64,000 nucleotides of DNA from Streptomyces marianii. Its GTDB lineage: Bacteria > Actinomycetota > Actinomycetes > Streptomycetales > Streptomycetaceae. Numbering within the stretch: position 1 is the first letter of the stretch; the number at the start of each line of letters is the position of its first letter. The position numbers and the translations under genes were made by a program. This document shows positions 7,661 to 16,540 of the stretch, piece after piece. The DNA is taken from positions 1 to 64,000 of the forward strand of contig NZ_VAWE01000002.1 of assembly GCF_005795905.1 (NCBI RefSeq). The letters are read 5' to 3'. The notes beneath the pieces are model-generated. The model ran no database searches and was not told the DNA's origin. It was given only the letters and a program-made list of their open reading frames with translations.

Positions 7661-10600
7661 TCAGCCAGCCGCCGAATCCGTCTGGGCGAGGTCCACCTCG
7701 CCGGCTTCGACCAGGGCCCGGCGCAGCTGTTCCGTCTCGGCGGGCCGCTCGGTCTCGGGCAGCGCTGCGGCGGCCTGGAGCAGGGCCCGGGCGTGCCGGC
7801 GGACGTCGGTGTCGTACGCGGGGTCGGGGGCGGGACGGGTGAGCAGGTGCGCGGCCAGGAGCAGGGCGTCGGGGCTGCGGGGGTGGGCGGCGGCGCGTTC
7901 GGCGACCTTGTCGGCGTCGGTCTGGGCGGGGGTGTGGGCGGCGCTGCGCCGGGCCAGGGGCAGCCACACCTCGTCCGGGAAGGTGCCGGTGAAGTAGCCG
8001 GCGTCGGCGAGCGCGCCGGGCGGCAGGCCGGCGTCGAGGGCGGCGGTCCACCACACGAGCGCGGTGTCCGTGCCGGTGATCGCGGCCGGGGCCGGCCCGC
8101 CGGTACCGGGGCGCGGGCGGGCCGGGGTGAGGAGGGCGAGCGGCATGAGGAGATGGGAGGCCGCCGCGGCGCCGCCGGGGCCGGCGGTCAGCTCGCGCCA
8201 GGCGGCCGCGGGGTCGCCGAGCGGGTCGCGGTGGCCGGCGAGCAGTGCGTGCGCGGTGTGGAGGGCGGCGCCTGGGTGGTCCTCGCGTACGGCGGCCAGG
8301 AGCTGGTCGCGGTCCAGTGCGGCGAGCAGCGTGGGGTCGGGGTGGCACGAGCTCAGCCACGCGGCGGCCGGCGAGGGCCGGCGGGGGGCGAGGTCGTACA
8401 GCTCGGGGTGGGCGGTGGTGAAGGCGGTGGCGCGGTAGTGCAGGACGGGCAGGTGCACGCCGATCGCGGTGGCGACGTCCTCGTCGCCTGGGCGGGCGGC
8501 GAGGACGTCGGCGAGGAGGTGGAGGACCTCGTCGGGCATCGTGCCGTCCGCGTGGGCGTGGCTGGCGGCGTACTCGAGCAGGCAGGCGAGCGCGCGGACC
8601 GCCGGGGGCGTCTGCGGCAGGCCTGCGGCGGGCTGCTGCTCCGCGCCGGTGGGCGGGGCGGGGTGGGTGAGGGGCTCGGCGAGGGTGTGCAGGTGGGCCA
8701 GGACGGCCGGCAGGTTTGTGCCGAGGTCGGCGCCGGTGCGCCACACGATGTTCAGCAGGCCGAACAGCGCCTGGTCAGCGGAGTCGACCGCGGTGGAGGG
8801 CGGGCCGCCGGCCGCGGGCAGGGCGCGGCGCAGGGCGAGGGCGGCGAGGGCGGCCGGGGCCGGGCCGTTGGGGAAGGCGCCGCGGTAGCGCGCGGCGGCG
8901 TGGGTGGCGGCGAGGTAGAACGCGCCGAGGTCCGGCCGGGCCAGAGTGGCAAGGACGCGGGGGACGTCGGCGGTCCAGGCGGGCGGGTCGGCGGCGACGA
9001 GGCGCTGCAGCACGCGGGCGTAGCCGTCGGCGCCCGCGTCCGGGGCCTGGGCGAGCTCGGCGGCGGTGGCGAACGGGCCGGCCGCGGCGGCCAGCTTCAG
9101 CAGGTCCTGCGTCGCGTGGGCGACGTGGTGGCGCGGCCGCGGGCGGGCGGCGGCGCGCGGGTCGGGCGGCCCGGCCGGCTCCCGGCGGCGCAGCGCGGCC
9201 AGCAGGGGGCCGAAGTCGGCGAGCAGCGGGGCGGGGAGTACCGGGGACCAGGCCCATACCCGCTGCCAGGGCGCGGGCGGTTGTGCGGTGCCGGCGGTCC
9301 GGCCGGTGGTGGGCAGGGCGTGGTCGACCTCGCGGGCCGACGGTGCGGGGCCGAGTGCCGCGCGTGCCCGCTGCTGCAGGCCGACGGTCCGCTCGGGCGG
9401 GCAGGTGTCCCAGACCAGGGCGGTCAGCCGGGCGCCTTCCGGTGTCGGGGGTTCGGCCAGCAGCCGGACGGTGACGTCGGCCGCCCGGTCCCACCACTGC
9501 CTCGCGGCCGCCGTGTCGGTGCCGGTGGTGGGCGGGTGGGCGGTCAGGTGGGCGGCGAGGAGCCGGTCGTGCAGGTGCTCGTGCGCGGCGGCGATCCGGG
9601 GCCAGGCCCGTAGCCGCTCGGCGAGCGGGACGCCGGCCGCGGCGTCCGCCGCGGCGAGGTCGAGGACCGCCCGGGCCAGGAACGGGCCGAGGAACGGTCC
9701 CAGGACCATGCCCAGGAAGGGGACGTCCTCGTCTCGGAGGCGGATCTCGTCCAGGTCGGCGCGGGCGAGGGCGCTGTCCCCGGCCGTCTCGACGCTGCGG
9801 CGCAGCAGGCCCGCCAGCGCGCCCCGGACCGGGCGGGCCCAGCGGAACGGCTCGCCGTCGGCCGGGTGGACGGTGGCGACCAGCTTCCGCAGCAGGGCGA
9901 TGACGTCCCGCTCGGGCAGGAGGACGGTCCGGATCCGCTCGATCGCCTCGCGGGCGTGCGGGTCGGTGGGCGGCGCCGTCCGGGCGGCGGCCGGGGCCCG
10001 CTCCGGCGCGGTGGGGTGGAGCTCCAGGAAGGCGTGGAAGGCCTGGAGGCCCGAGTCCACCGCGTCCTTCAGCAGCCCCTCGACGACGAGTACCCAGTCC
10101 CCGTCGCGGTCGGCCGGCGGGAGGGTGCCCGCCCAGTGGGCCGTCAGGCCGCGCGGCCAGCCGGCCTGTTCGGCCGGCGGCCCGGGCGGGGGCGGGACGA
10201 GGACGGCGGGGAGCAGGGAGCGGACGGTGGCGGGGGTGAAGGCGCGGGCCAGGACGGGGTGCAGCAGCTCGATCAGCGCGCTGGTGCCGGCTGCGGCGAG
10301 GGGGACGGCGTGGTCGGCCAGCCACGGCCGGGCGGTGTCGGGGGCCGTGGCGGCGAGGTGCTGAAGGAACGGGGCGGCCGGCCACCTGCCGCTCGTCTCG
10401 TCGGCCAGGAGCAGGTGCGGCGCGTGTTCGTGAAGGACCGCGAGCCAGGCCGGGGCCGGGCCGGAGCGGAAGAAGAAGGCGGTGGCGCGCGGGTCCGCCC
10501 AGCCGGCCAGCTCCCGCGCGTGCTCCGGGCCCGGACTCTCGAGGGCGGCCAGGTGCAGGACCCGGGCGGCGCGGCCGGGCAGCGGCACCAGCAGCTCACG

Positions 10601-11311
10601 GGCGGCGGCCAGGACCCGCCGGTAGAGGGCCGCGGCCCGCGCCGGGTCGGCGCTACCTCCGTGCAGGGTGCCCGAGGTCTTCCCGTAGACCTCGCCCCAC
10701 ACGCCGAGGGCCTCCTGCTGGGCGGCGCCGAGCCGGACGCCCATCAGGTGTTCGGCGATCCCTGCGGCCCGGGCGCGGTGGTAGCCGCCCGGCCGGTTCA
10801 GTTCCGCGCGCAGGGTGTCGGCCGCCCGGCGAAGCAGGAGCTGTTCCTCGGCGCCGGCGGCGGAGGTGTCCGCGGGCGGGCCGGCGTGCTGCCGCGGCAC
10901 GGCGACAGGCTGTGGGGGCCCGGCCGGGACACGGCCGGCGGCCCCGGTCTGTGCGGCCAGCGCCGGGCGGTCCGGGGCGGCGGTCTCGTCGCGTGGCGCT
11001 GCGGCCGGATGCCCGGACCGGCCGGGGCGGGCGTCGACCGCGGCGAGCAGAGCGGCGGCCGCGTCCTTCAGGCCCGCCGCTTCCGGGGCGCCCGGCAGGC
11101 TCAGCAGCGCATCGGAGGCGCCGCGCAGGCACGACTCCGCGACCTCGGCCGGCCGCCGCAAGAGACCGCCGGCCAGGATCCGGCGCGCATCCTGGAGAAG
11201 GTCCAGCGCCCGCACCCCCGGCTCGCCCTGCGCGCACAACGCGGCGGCCAGGACCTCGTCGACCGCTGGCAGTTCGCCCCCGCCGGCCGGGCGCATCGTC
11301 TCGTCGCTCAC
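7661..11311 (-). CDS. Giant alpha-helical repeat protein, paralogue of the 27047 gene
   Basis: This 1,216-residue protein is built almost wholly of alanine/leucine-rich helices. I start it at the GTG at 11311 because the N-terminus then matches the 27047-30928 paralogue (LPxVDEVLAAALCAQGEPGVRAL ... DARRIL ... EVAESCLRGA). Both also share a short upstream stretch, TCTACGGTGCA, just before the start. Another strongly shared block is the region around residues 220-330 (WGEVYGKTSGTLHGG, LLVPLPGRAARVL, WADPRATAFFFRS). No catalytic motif is visible, so a scaffold or HEAT-like solenoid is likely. Function is unknown. Confidence 0.75.
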   Translation of the reverse strand: MSDETMRPAGGGELPAVDEVLAAALCAQGEPGVRALDLLQDARRILAGGLLRRPAEVAESCLRGASDALLSLPGAPEAAGLKDAAAALLAAVDARPGRSGHPAAAPRDETAAPDRPALAAQTGAAGRVPAGPPQPVAVPRQHAGPPADTSAAGAEEQLLLRRAADTLRAELNRPGGYHRARAAGIAEHLMGVRLGAAQQEALGVWGEVYGKTSGTLHGGSADPARAAALYRRVLAAARELLVPLPGRAARVLHLAALESPGPEHARELAGWADPRATAFFFRSGPAPAWLAVLHEHAPHLLLADETSGRWPAAPFLQHLAATAPDTARPWLADHAVPLAAAGTSALIELLHPVLARAFTPATVRSLLPAVLVPPPPGPPAEQAGWPRGLTAHWAGTLPPADRDGDWVLVVEGLLKDAVDSGLQAFHAFLELHPTAPERAPAAARTAPPTDPHAREAIERIRTVLLPERDVIALLRKLVATVHPADGEPFRWARPVRGALAGLLRRSVETAGDSALARADLDEIRLRDEDVPFLGMVLGPFLGPFLARAVLDLAAADAAAGVPLAERLRAWPRIAAAHEHLHDRLLAAHLTAHPPTTGTDTAAARQWWDRAADVTVRLLAEPPTPEGARLTALVWDTCPPERTVGLQQRARAALGPAPSAREVDHALPTTGRTAGTAQPPAPWQRVWAWSPVLPAPLLADFGPLLAALRRREPAGPPDPRAAARPRPRHHVAHATQDLLKLAAAAGPFATAAELAQAPDAGADGYARVLQRLVAADPPAWTADVPRVLATLARPDLGAFYLAATHAAARYRGAFPNGPAPAALAALALRRALPAAGGPPSTAVDSADQALFGLLNIVWRTGADLGTNLPAVLAHLHTLAEPLTHPAPPTGAEQQPAAGLPQTPPAVRALACLLEYAASHAHADGTMPDEVLHLLADVLAARPGDEDVATAIGVHLPVLHYRATAFTTAHPELYDLAPRRPSPAAAWLSSCHPDPTLLAALDRDQLLAAVREDHPGAALHTAHALLAGHRDPLGDPAAAWRELTAGPGGAAAASHLLMPLALLTPARPRPGTGGPAPAAITGTDTALVWWTAALDAGLPPGALADAGYFTGTFPDEVWLPLARRSAAHTPAQTDADKVAERAAAHPRSPDALLLAAHLLTRPAPDPAYDTDVRRHARALLQAAAALPETERPAETEQLRRALVEAGEVDLAQTDSAAG

Positions 11312-11462
11312 CGCTGCACCGTAGAGCCAGCGCACCAGTACACGGGCCGGAACCGGACAGCCTGCCCCGCGGGGGCGGGGCGGACGAGCTCGTGAAGGGG
11401 TAGTACCAGCCGGTCCGACAGCCCGGTCTCCGCGGGCCACGGCGTCGGACACCCGGCGCGGC

Positions 11463-11570
11463 TGTCACGCTGTCACGCCTGCGCCGCCAGGCCAAGAAGC
11501 ACGCGTTTCCCCAGGTCAGAGCACATTCTCAGGGAACGTGACACGAGAGCGTGACACCGGGCGTGACGCC
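11463..11570. repeat. 108-bp intergenic element, copy C
   Basis: TGTCACGCTGTCACG is at 11463-11477, CCAGGTCAGAGCACAT near 11511, and GTGACAC/GTGACGC repeats run to 11570. It sits between the divergent starts of the giant gene (11311, minus) and the DUF6283-like gene (11638, plus), where an operator could act on both. Confidence 0.65.
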
Positions 11571-11637
11571 TTTGAGGCTTCGGTCGCTGCGCTCGTCGGG
11601 ATAATCGGGCGCCGGGCGAACAGTGCGGAGGGGGCTG

Positions 11638-12084
11638 GTGGAGGAGATCTGTGGGGCGAGCGAGACCCGGGAGGGCAGCCGGGCCGCGGCGTGGCATCTG
11701 ACACCGGGCGCCGAGCACGAGTTCCGCGACTGGCCGTGCACACGGTGCCCGTGGCGTACGGATGCCGACCTGACGGCGTTCTCGGAGCAGGACATGGACA
11801 TGCTGCGGCGGGCCGACGGGAGGCCGGGGGCGGAGGCCCCGGTCGGTGCTCCGGTGGTCGCCTGCCACCTCGACCAGCCGGGCACGGCCCACGCGTACCG
11901 CTGGTGTGCGGGCTGGCTTGCCACGGTGGGCGAGTACCACTTGGCGATCCGGCTGGCGCTGGCCTTCGAGATCCTCCCGGGCCGCGCAGTGACACCGCGG
12001 CCCGGCTGGCCGCGCCTGTATGCCGGCCTGGACGCCCTTCTGGCCGCCCGTGCCGAGCAGCTGGGGCTGCCCGCTCGCGGCTGA
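11638..12084 (+). CDS. DUF6283-like cysteine-containing small protein
   Basis: The 148-residue product starts at the GTG at 11638, with GGAGG at 11627-11631. It has the pattern of a family common in Streptomyces phages and plasmids: a CTRCPWR motif (near residue 34), an acidic LTAFSEQDMDML stretch, VACHLDQ and WCAGWLATVG. The cysteines and histidine (CxxC, CH, C) probably bind a metal. The function of the family is unknown to me. Confidence 0.65.
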   Translation: MEEICGASETREGSRAAAWHLTPGAEHEFRDWPCTRCPWRTDADLTAFSEQDMDMLRRADGRPGAEAPVGAPVVACHLDQPGTAHAYRWCAGWLATVGEYHLAIRLALAFEILPGRAVTPRPGWPRLYAGLDALLAARAEQLGLPARG

Positions 12085-12762
12085 CCGCGGCCCGGGGCTT
12101 TTCCCGCCGGGTGGGGCGCTCGGCCTCCACCGGGCGGCCCGTCGGCCCGCGTGCCCGGCGGGCTGATGGGGGACACCACGGACTTCCCAGGCCAGGCCGC
12201 GGGCGCGGGTCTTGGACACCGTCGTCAGGGCTTGCGCGGCCCCTCCGTCTTTCGGGCGCCGTCCATCGCCCGGGGCAAAGGGGCCGACGGGTGTCTGGAC
12301 GACCGCGCCGACGGTGCTGCGCAGCGGCTGGGGCGGAGGATGCCCGTCGGCAGCACGGCTTGCAGCGGCGGGCCGGTGGCGCGGGCAGCAGATGCAGCGG
12401 GGGCGGCGGGGCAGCACGCCTGGGCACCGTGCTGCAGGCGGCGGGGAGCAGCAGCGCTTCACTCCGGCGTGCAGCAGGGGGGACGGTGCAGCGGGGGCGG
12501 GGAGCAGCGCGAGTGCAGCCGGGTGTGCAGCCGCGCCCGTGCTGCGCCGGCCCCGTGCCGCAGGCCGGCGTCGGGTTCGCGCCGGCGCTGCAGTCTCGTG
12601 TGGGGCGCGCGGTCGGGCGGTCGCCTCGCCGGCTTCCGGTGGGCGGCGGTGGGGCCTGCGCGGCTGGGCGGTGGGCGGTCGGGCTCTGCAGGGCGTGCCG
12701 TCGGCGGTCTCGCTCGGCGGGGCAGGGCCGTTTCGGTGCCGGCGGCGTGTGGCGGGCCTGCC

Positions 12763-12880
12763 TGTCACGCTGTCACGCTCTCCTCGACGGGACCGTCGTG
12801 CAGGTATTTGCCCAGGCCAGAGCGTGTTTCCGGGGAGCGTGACAGGTGGCCGTGACGGCGCCCGTGACGCCCGTCGTGAC
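12763..12880. repeat. 108-bp intergenic element, copy D
   Basis: TGTCACGCTGTCACG is at 12763-12777, CCCAGGCCAGAGCGTG at 12811, then GCGTGACA, CCGTGACG, CCGTGACG and TCGTGACG repeats run to 12880. It is the most divergent of the four copies. Confidence 0.6.
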
Positions 12881-13109
12881 GCGGAGCCGGGTCAGCGGCA
12901 GCAGGCTTGCGGGGTCCTGGCCGGGGACCGGGCGGCGGCGGGTGGGTCCGCGGGTCTGGTGCTGGAGCCGGCGGCCGGGCCGGGAGGCGCCGGACCGGCG
13001 CCTCGGAGGCTCCGGGTGCGGCCCGATGCGCGGGGCCGACTCCGCGCGTCGGGCCGAGGCCGATGGGCCGGGGGTGGCGAACGGGCGGGTGCAGCGGGAC
13101 GGCTGTGGT

Positions 13110-13161
13110 GCTGCACGGAAGGTGCGCAGCAGCACGGGCTGCTGCGCACCTTCCGTGCAGC
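13110..13161. repeat. Perfect 23-bp inverted repeat, 6-base loop
   Basis: The arms at 13110-13132 and 13139-13161 are exact reverse complements around CACGGG. This is the strongest hairpin in the left half. It carries no T-run and lies in a gene-free region, so an origin, terminator or nickase site are all possible. Confidence 0.7.
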
Positions 13162-13847
13162 GTCCTGGTCCCGGGGGCGTGCAGCGGCGGCACGTGCTGC
13201 CGGCGTGCAGCATGCAGCAGCGGCGGAGGCGGGGCGCTGCAGCACGGGGCGGCGGGGTTGTGCTGCCCGGCCGTGCTGCCCGGCCGTGCTGCACGCGCGC
13301 CGCGGGCGGTGGGCCGCCGGGGGGCCTCGGCCGTCCGGCACTTCGGGGCGGCCGGACGGCGTCGTCGAGGTCGAGGCGCGATCCCAAGTCGGCGCCGCCG
13401 GGCGCTGGGACGCGGGGCCGCGACGGGCCGGCTCCGCCGCCGAAGCCTTGCCGTACAGATCGGCCCACGCGCCCGGGTCTCCTCCCGGGCGGCGTCGGGC
13501 TCGACGTCCGTCGGGCGCTCGGCGATCCCCTGCGGTCCGGGGCCTGGTGGGTAGCCGCCCGGCCGTTCCGCGGGGAGCGCCTCGGCCGCATCCCCTGCCC
13601 CGGGCTCGGGGCCCTGCGCCGTTCGGGCCTGTGGCATCGGTGTGCGGGGCGGAGGGCTTCCGGGGGACGACGGCGGGTTCCGGGGTGCGCAGGGGCGGCG
13701 CGGGTACGACCCCGCGCTGTCGGCAGTCCGTGGGCAGCTCGGCCCCGCTCCGGGGTCTGGGTGCTCGCCAGGCGGGGCCGCCTCGTGCGCGTTCCGGGCG
13801 ATGTCGACCTGATGAGGCCGGGACCGCCCCGGCGTACGGTGTGGAGT

Positions 13848-13862
13848 CTTGCAAGTTGCAAG
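13848..13862. promoter_or_regulatory. Palindromic operator-like site 2 (CTTGCAAGTTGCAAG)
   Basis: The best copy of the motif: arms CTTGCAA and TTGCAAG around one base. It ends 15 bases before the ATG at 13878 and overlaps the region where the RBS begins, so a bound protein would block expression of the downstream gene. Confidence 0.5.
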
Positions 13863-13877
13863 AGGACTGGTGAGGGC

Positions 13878-14549
13878 ATGGTTCGAGCGGCGAGATATCC
13901 GGTGACGATCGCGGCGGAGTACGGGGTGCGGGCCCGGCTGCGCGAGGTGGTGGACGCGGAGAAGTCGCGGGCGCGGGTGCTGTCGTCGGCGTGGCGGACG
14001 TACGGGGTGCCGCGGGCGGAGGCGGCGAGCGCGCGGGCCGGATGGCGCAAGGAGCGGCAGCGGCTGCACGCGGAGGGCCAGTTGCTGGACACCGTGGACG
14101 CGCTGGTGGAGTTCGGGGTGCGCGAGGAGTTGCGGGCCCGCGGCTGGGACCGGCAGTGGCCGGCGGCGCCGGAGGAGGCGTGGGACCAGGGACGGTGGCC
14201 GGGCTCCCGGGACGGCGGGTTCCCGGACCGGGTCTCGGCCCGGCTGGACGGGATCCTGGCGGACCAGGTCGTGGCGGCCTGCTGGGCGACGTCGCGGGAG
14301 GCGGTCGAGGCGCTGCGGCGGTGGCGGGACGCCAACCCCGGGATCACCGCGCCGCGTGTCCGGCTCGACGAGGCCGGCCGGGAGCGGCTCGTCGGTCCGC
14401 TCGCGGAGTACGAGCGGCTTTCCGCGCTGGTGACCACCACCGGGGAGATCTGGCGGTCCGGGCTCGCGCGGGGCCTGGGGCGGGGCGCGGTGCTCGTGCG
14501 GGAGTCGGCGGGTGGTTTCGCGGATCAGGCGGGGGACACCACGGGGTGA
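13878..14549 (+). CDS. Unknown protein, paralogue of the 479 gene
   Basis: This 223-residue protein starts at the ATG at 13878. It shares with the 201-residue product of 479-1084 the blocks QLLDTVDALVEFGVREELRARGWDRQW, GRWPGSRD, EALRRWRDANPG and TTTGEIWRSG, and the same type of upstream palindrome. It has an extra C-terminal tail whose last codons (GDTTG) contain the 12-mer GGGGGACACCAC (14531-14542). A basic, helical, probably DNA-binding protein is the best guess. Confidence 0.7.
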   Translation: MVRAARYPVTIAAEYGVRARLREVVDAEKSRARVLSSAWRTYGVPRAEAASARAGWRKERQRLHAEGQLLDTVDALVEFGVREELRARGWDRQWPAAPEEAWDQGRWPGSRDGGFPDRVSARLDGILADQVVAACWATSREAVEALRRWRDANPGITAPRVRLDEAGRERLVGPLAEYERLSALVTTTGEIWRSGLARGLGRGAVLVRESAGGFADQAGDTTG

Positions 14550-14695
14550 CGGGGCGCGGCCCCTGCGGTGGGGCGCTGCAGGGTGGGTGGCGGGGCGCCC
14601 CTGTCGCGCGGCTGGGGCCGCCGGCCTGGACCGCGGAGCGGCTCTCGGAGGTTGCCGTGCCGTCGCCGGACTCGGAGCGGCGGACACAACCCCTC

Positions 14696-14750
14696 TTGAC
14701 TCTTAAAACTTGCCTCATGCCTGCCTCTTCTGTATAGTCTTAAGAGTCAA
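14696..14750 (+). promoter_or_regulatory. AT-rich promoter with 44-bp spaced inverted operator, copy 1
   Basis: Arms TTGACTCTTAA (14696-14706) and TTAAGAGTCAA (14740-14750) are exact inverses. Between them lie -35 TTGCCT (14710-14715), a 17-bp spacer and -10 TATAGT (14733-14738). The promoter feeds the gene at 14778. Copies at 15798 and 17640 keep the same 44-bp arm offset. Confidence 0.8.
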
Positions 14751-14777
14751 AGCGACGGCAATCACCTGGGGGTCCCC

Positions 14778-15098
14778 GTGTTCATCGACGAGAGCAGCAG
14801 CGACGAGCTCGAAGCCATCTACTCCGAGCGCCTGGACGTCGACCTGGAGATGGCCGAGATGAACGCCGCGGCCGACGCCTGGCACGCCGTGCGCGACCGC
14901 GGGTACTGCAACCACGGCTCGGCCGTCGGCCACGGCAACGACAGGGCCCGCGGCCGCCTCAAGCCCGGTCAGCTCCTGTGCACCGCCGGGTGCGACACGG
15001 TCTTCGCCGACGACGAGGACTGGTACGCCCAGCTCGACGACCCGATGGCCCGTCCCGTCGCGCTCCCCGGCCGCGCCCCGGCCGCGCCCGGAGCGTGA
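14778..15098 (+). CDS. Small zinc-ribbon-like protein
   Basis: This 106-residue protein starts at a GTG 40 bases after the promoter -10, with TGGGGG upstream. An acidic N-terminus (residues 1-40) is followed by a C/H cluster, CNHGS...GHGND...LKPGQLLCTAGC, typical of metal-binding mini-domains in actinobacterial phages and plasmids. The C-terminus is disordered and proline/alanine-rich. The role is unknown. Confidence 0.7.
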   Translation: MFIDESSSDELEAIYSERLDVDLEMAEMNAAADAWHAVRDRGYCNHGSAVGHGNDRARGRLKPGQLLCTAGCDTVFADDEDWYAQLDDPMARPVALPGRAPAAPGA

Positions 15099-15104
15099 GG
15101 GCCG

Positions 15105-15143
15105 CCTCGTGGGCTGCCCCGGACACGGGAGCGGCCCACGAGG
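15105..15143 (+). terminator. Hairpin after the 14778 gene
   Basis: A 10-bp perfect stem (15105-15114 with 15134-15143) lies between two co-directional genes. It could be an attenuator more than a full stop. Confidence 0.4.
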
Positions 15144-15181
15144 AGCCCGGTACAGCCCGTCCCTCACCCCCAGGAGTGCAC

Positions 15182-15709
15182 GTGACATCCACCCCCGCCC
15201 CGGCCATCTGGCGATTCGCCGACCACGACGTCGTCCGCACCGGTGACGGCCCGGCCTGGTACCGGGGCCTGCGGAACACCCAGCGGTGGGCCGTCCCGGG
15301 CGGCGACACCCCGGCGGAGATCGACGACGACGCCGTGCGTGGCCTGCTGGCCGCCGACCCCCGCGCCGTCTTCGCGCCCGCCCGGCCCGACGCCTACAAG
15401 CCCCTGCCCGGGCGCCGGCTGGACACCCCCGACGCCCTGCGCCTGCTCGACATCCGCCCGGCCACCGGCGCCGTCCTGCACCGCAGCTCGCTCGGCCGCG
15501 TCGGCGACTTCCTCGGCAGCACCACCGGCAGCCCGCTGCCGCCCGTCCCGGACCTGCACCCCGCCGACGTACGCGCCTCCCTCCAGGGAACCGCGCGCCG
15601 CTACCCCGCCGCCCGCATCACCCTGGACCGCCTCCACGGCCGCATCCACGCCCGCTACGCCATCGCCCACACCTTGCACACCCACACCTACGTCCTCATC
15701 GGCGCCTGA
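15182..15709 (+). CDS. Hypothetical protein, 175 residues
   Basis: The GTG at 15182 has AGGAG eight bases upstream. No family is recognised. The sequence starts with an aromatic stretch (AIWRFADHDVVRTGDGPAWY), continues through an acidic, proline-rich middle, and ends with an alpha/beta segment rich in histidine (LDRLHGRIHARYAIAHTLHTHTYVL). It is co-transcribed with the 14778 gene unless the hairpin between them terminates. Confidence 0.65.
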   Translation: MTSTPAPAIWRFADHDVVRTGDGPAWYRGLRNTQRWAVPGGDTPAEIDDDAVRGLLAADPRAVFAPARPDAYKPLPGRRLDTPDALRLLDIRPATGAVLHRSSLGRVGDFLGSTTGSPLPPVPDLHPADVRASLQGTARRYPAARITLDRLHGRIHARYAIAHTLHTHTYVLIGA

Positions 15710-15797
15710 CCGCCGGGCCTGATCCCGGCGCAGCCGGGCGGGCCCGAAGCCGGCGGAAGATCAGGCGGTGCCCGGCGCCCGCGGGCACCCCTCAGTG

Positions 15798-15852
15798 TTG
15801 ACTCTTATAACTTGCCTTACAGTGCGAGTATCTGTATAGTCTTAAGAGTCAA
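15798..15852 (+). promoter_or_regulatory. AT-rich promoter with 44-bp spaced inverted operator, copy 2
   Basis: Left arm from 15798 (TTGACTCTTATAA), -35 TTGCCT (15812-15817), 17-bp spacer, -10 TATAGT (15835-15840), right arm TTAAGAGTCAA (15842-15852). It drives the gene at 15880. Confidence 0.8.
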
Positions 15853-15879
15853 AGCGGGAACGAATCTCCAGGGGGAACC

Positions 15880-16449
15880 ATGACCACCACCATCACCGAC
15901 ACCGTGGACGCCTCCTACCTCGCCCTGCGCCTGCCCGCCGGCACCGAGGTGACCTACCAGGGCACCATCGCCGAGGCCCACGGCCGGTGGCTGGTCTCGC
16001 CGTGCAACTGCCGCCACTGCACGGCCTCCGCTTTCCTCGGCCGCCCCGCGCGCCGCTACGAGCTGCTCACCCTGGACGGCAAGCCGAGCCCCTACCTCCA
16101 CATCCGCTACACCTCCGTCACCCCCGTCGTCAGCGACTCCGAGCGCAACTACGCCGCCTGCTACCTGACGCCCAAGATCGTTGCCGTCCACCTGCGCAAG
16201 CAGCTGCGCCGCGCCTTCCCCGGCGTGAAGTTCTCCGTACGCACCGGCCGCGGCAAGAAGATGTGGGAGCTGTCCGTCACCTGGACCGGCGGCCCCGGCC
16301 GCACCGCCGTCAGCGCCGTCACCGCGCCCCTGCTGGCCACCTACGGCCGCTCCGAGGAGCGCCGCCCCGCCCGCATCTCGGTCACCCACGCCGGACGCGA
16401 CTACCACGGCATCCCCTCCGTCGCCGCGATCACCCTCAACCGCGACTGA
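15880..16449 (+). CDS. LPD29-domain-like protein
   Basis: This 189-residue protein starts at ATG 15880 after AGGGGGAACC. Residues about 45-50 hold CNCRHC, a probable metal site. The second half (RKQLRRAFPGVKFSVRTGRGKKMWELSVTWTGGP ... V...VTAPL) matches what I know of the LPD29 domain, a large-polyvalent-protein-associated domain of phage and plasmid proteins. A paralogue with the same layout, including CACTLC, is at 36783-37352. The biochemical role is unknown. The gene is the first behind a regulated promoter and is followed by a strong terminator. Confidence 0.7.
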   Translation: MTTTITDTVDASYLALRLPAGTEVTYQGTIAEAHGRWLVSPCNCRHCTASAFLGRPARRYELLTLDGKPSPYLHIRYTSVTPVVSDSERNYAACYLTPKIVAVHLRKQLRRAFPGVKFSVRTGRGKKMWELSVTWTGGPGRTAVSAVTAPLLATYGRSEERRPARISVTHAGRDYHGIPSVAAITLNRD

Positions 16450-16456
16450 CCGCCGC

Positions 16457-16494
16457 GCCCCGGAGGGCCCCGGCCACCCCGGGCCCTCCGGGGC
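16457..16494 (+). terminator. Terminator hairpin
   Basis: A perfect 14-bp stem (16457-16470 with 16481-16494) lies eight bases after the stop of the LPD29-like gene. There is no T-run, as is usual in Streptomyces. Confidence 0.6.
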
Positions 16495-16540
16495 TCCGAA
16501 CCACGGGGAAGCCCCCGCGACGATCCCGCAAGGAGCACAC

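Larger units (their letters stand above)
12085..13847. other. Gene-poor GCAGC-rich region with large hairpin
   Basis: I support no gene in this 1.76-kb stretch. It contains a GGGGGACACCAC copy (12168-12179), two clusters dense in GTGCAGC/GCTGCAC words (about 12340-12540 and 13090-13310), copy D of the 108-bp repeat between them, and a perfect 23-bp hairpin inside the second cluster. A long reading on the minus strand around 13300-13640 has coding-like third positions in parts but shifts frame, so I do not call it. The layout would suit a replication or partition site. Confidence 0.4.

Noticed and set aside
7529..11395. Long plus-strand frames of 250-694 residues opposite the giant gene
   Set aside because: Typical antisense shadows in GC-rich DNA: glycine/arginine-rich, no start signals.
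12765..14687. 640- and 555-residue minus-strand frames
   Set aside because: Low-complexity composition and overlap with the well-supported 13878 gene. A part near 13300-13640 has coding-like third positions but changes frame, so I do not call it.
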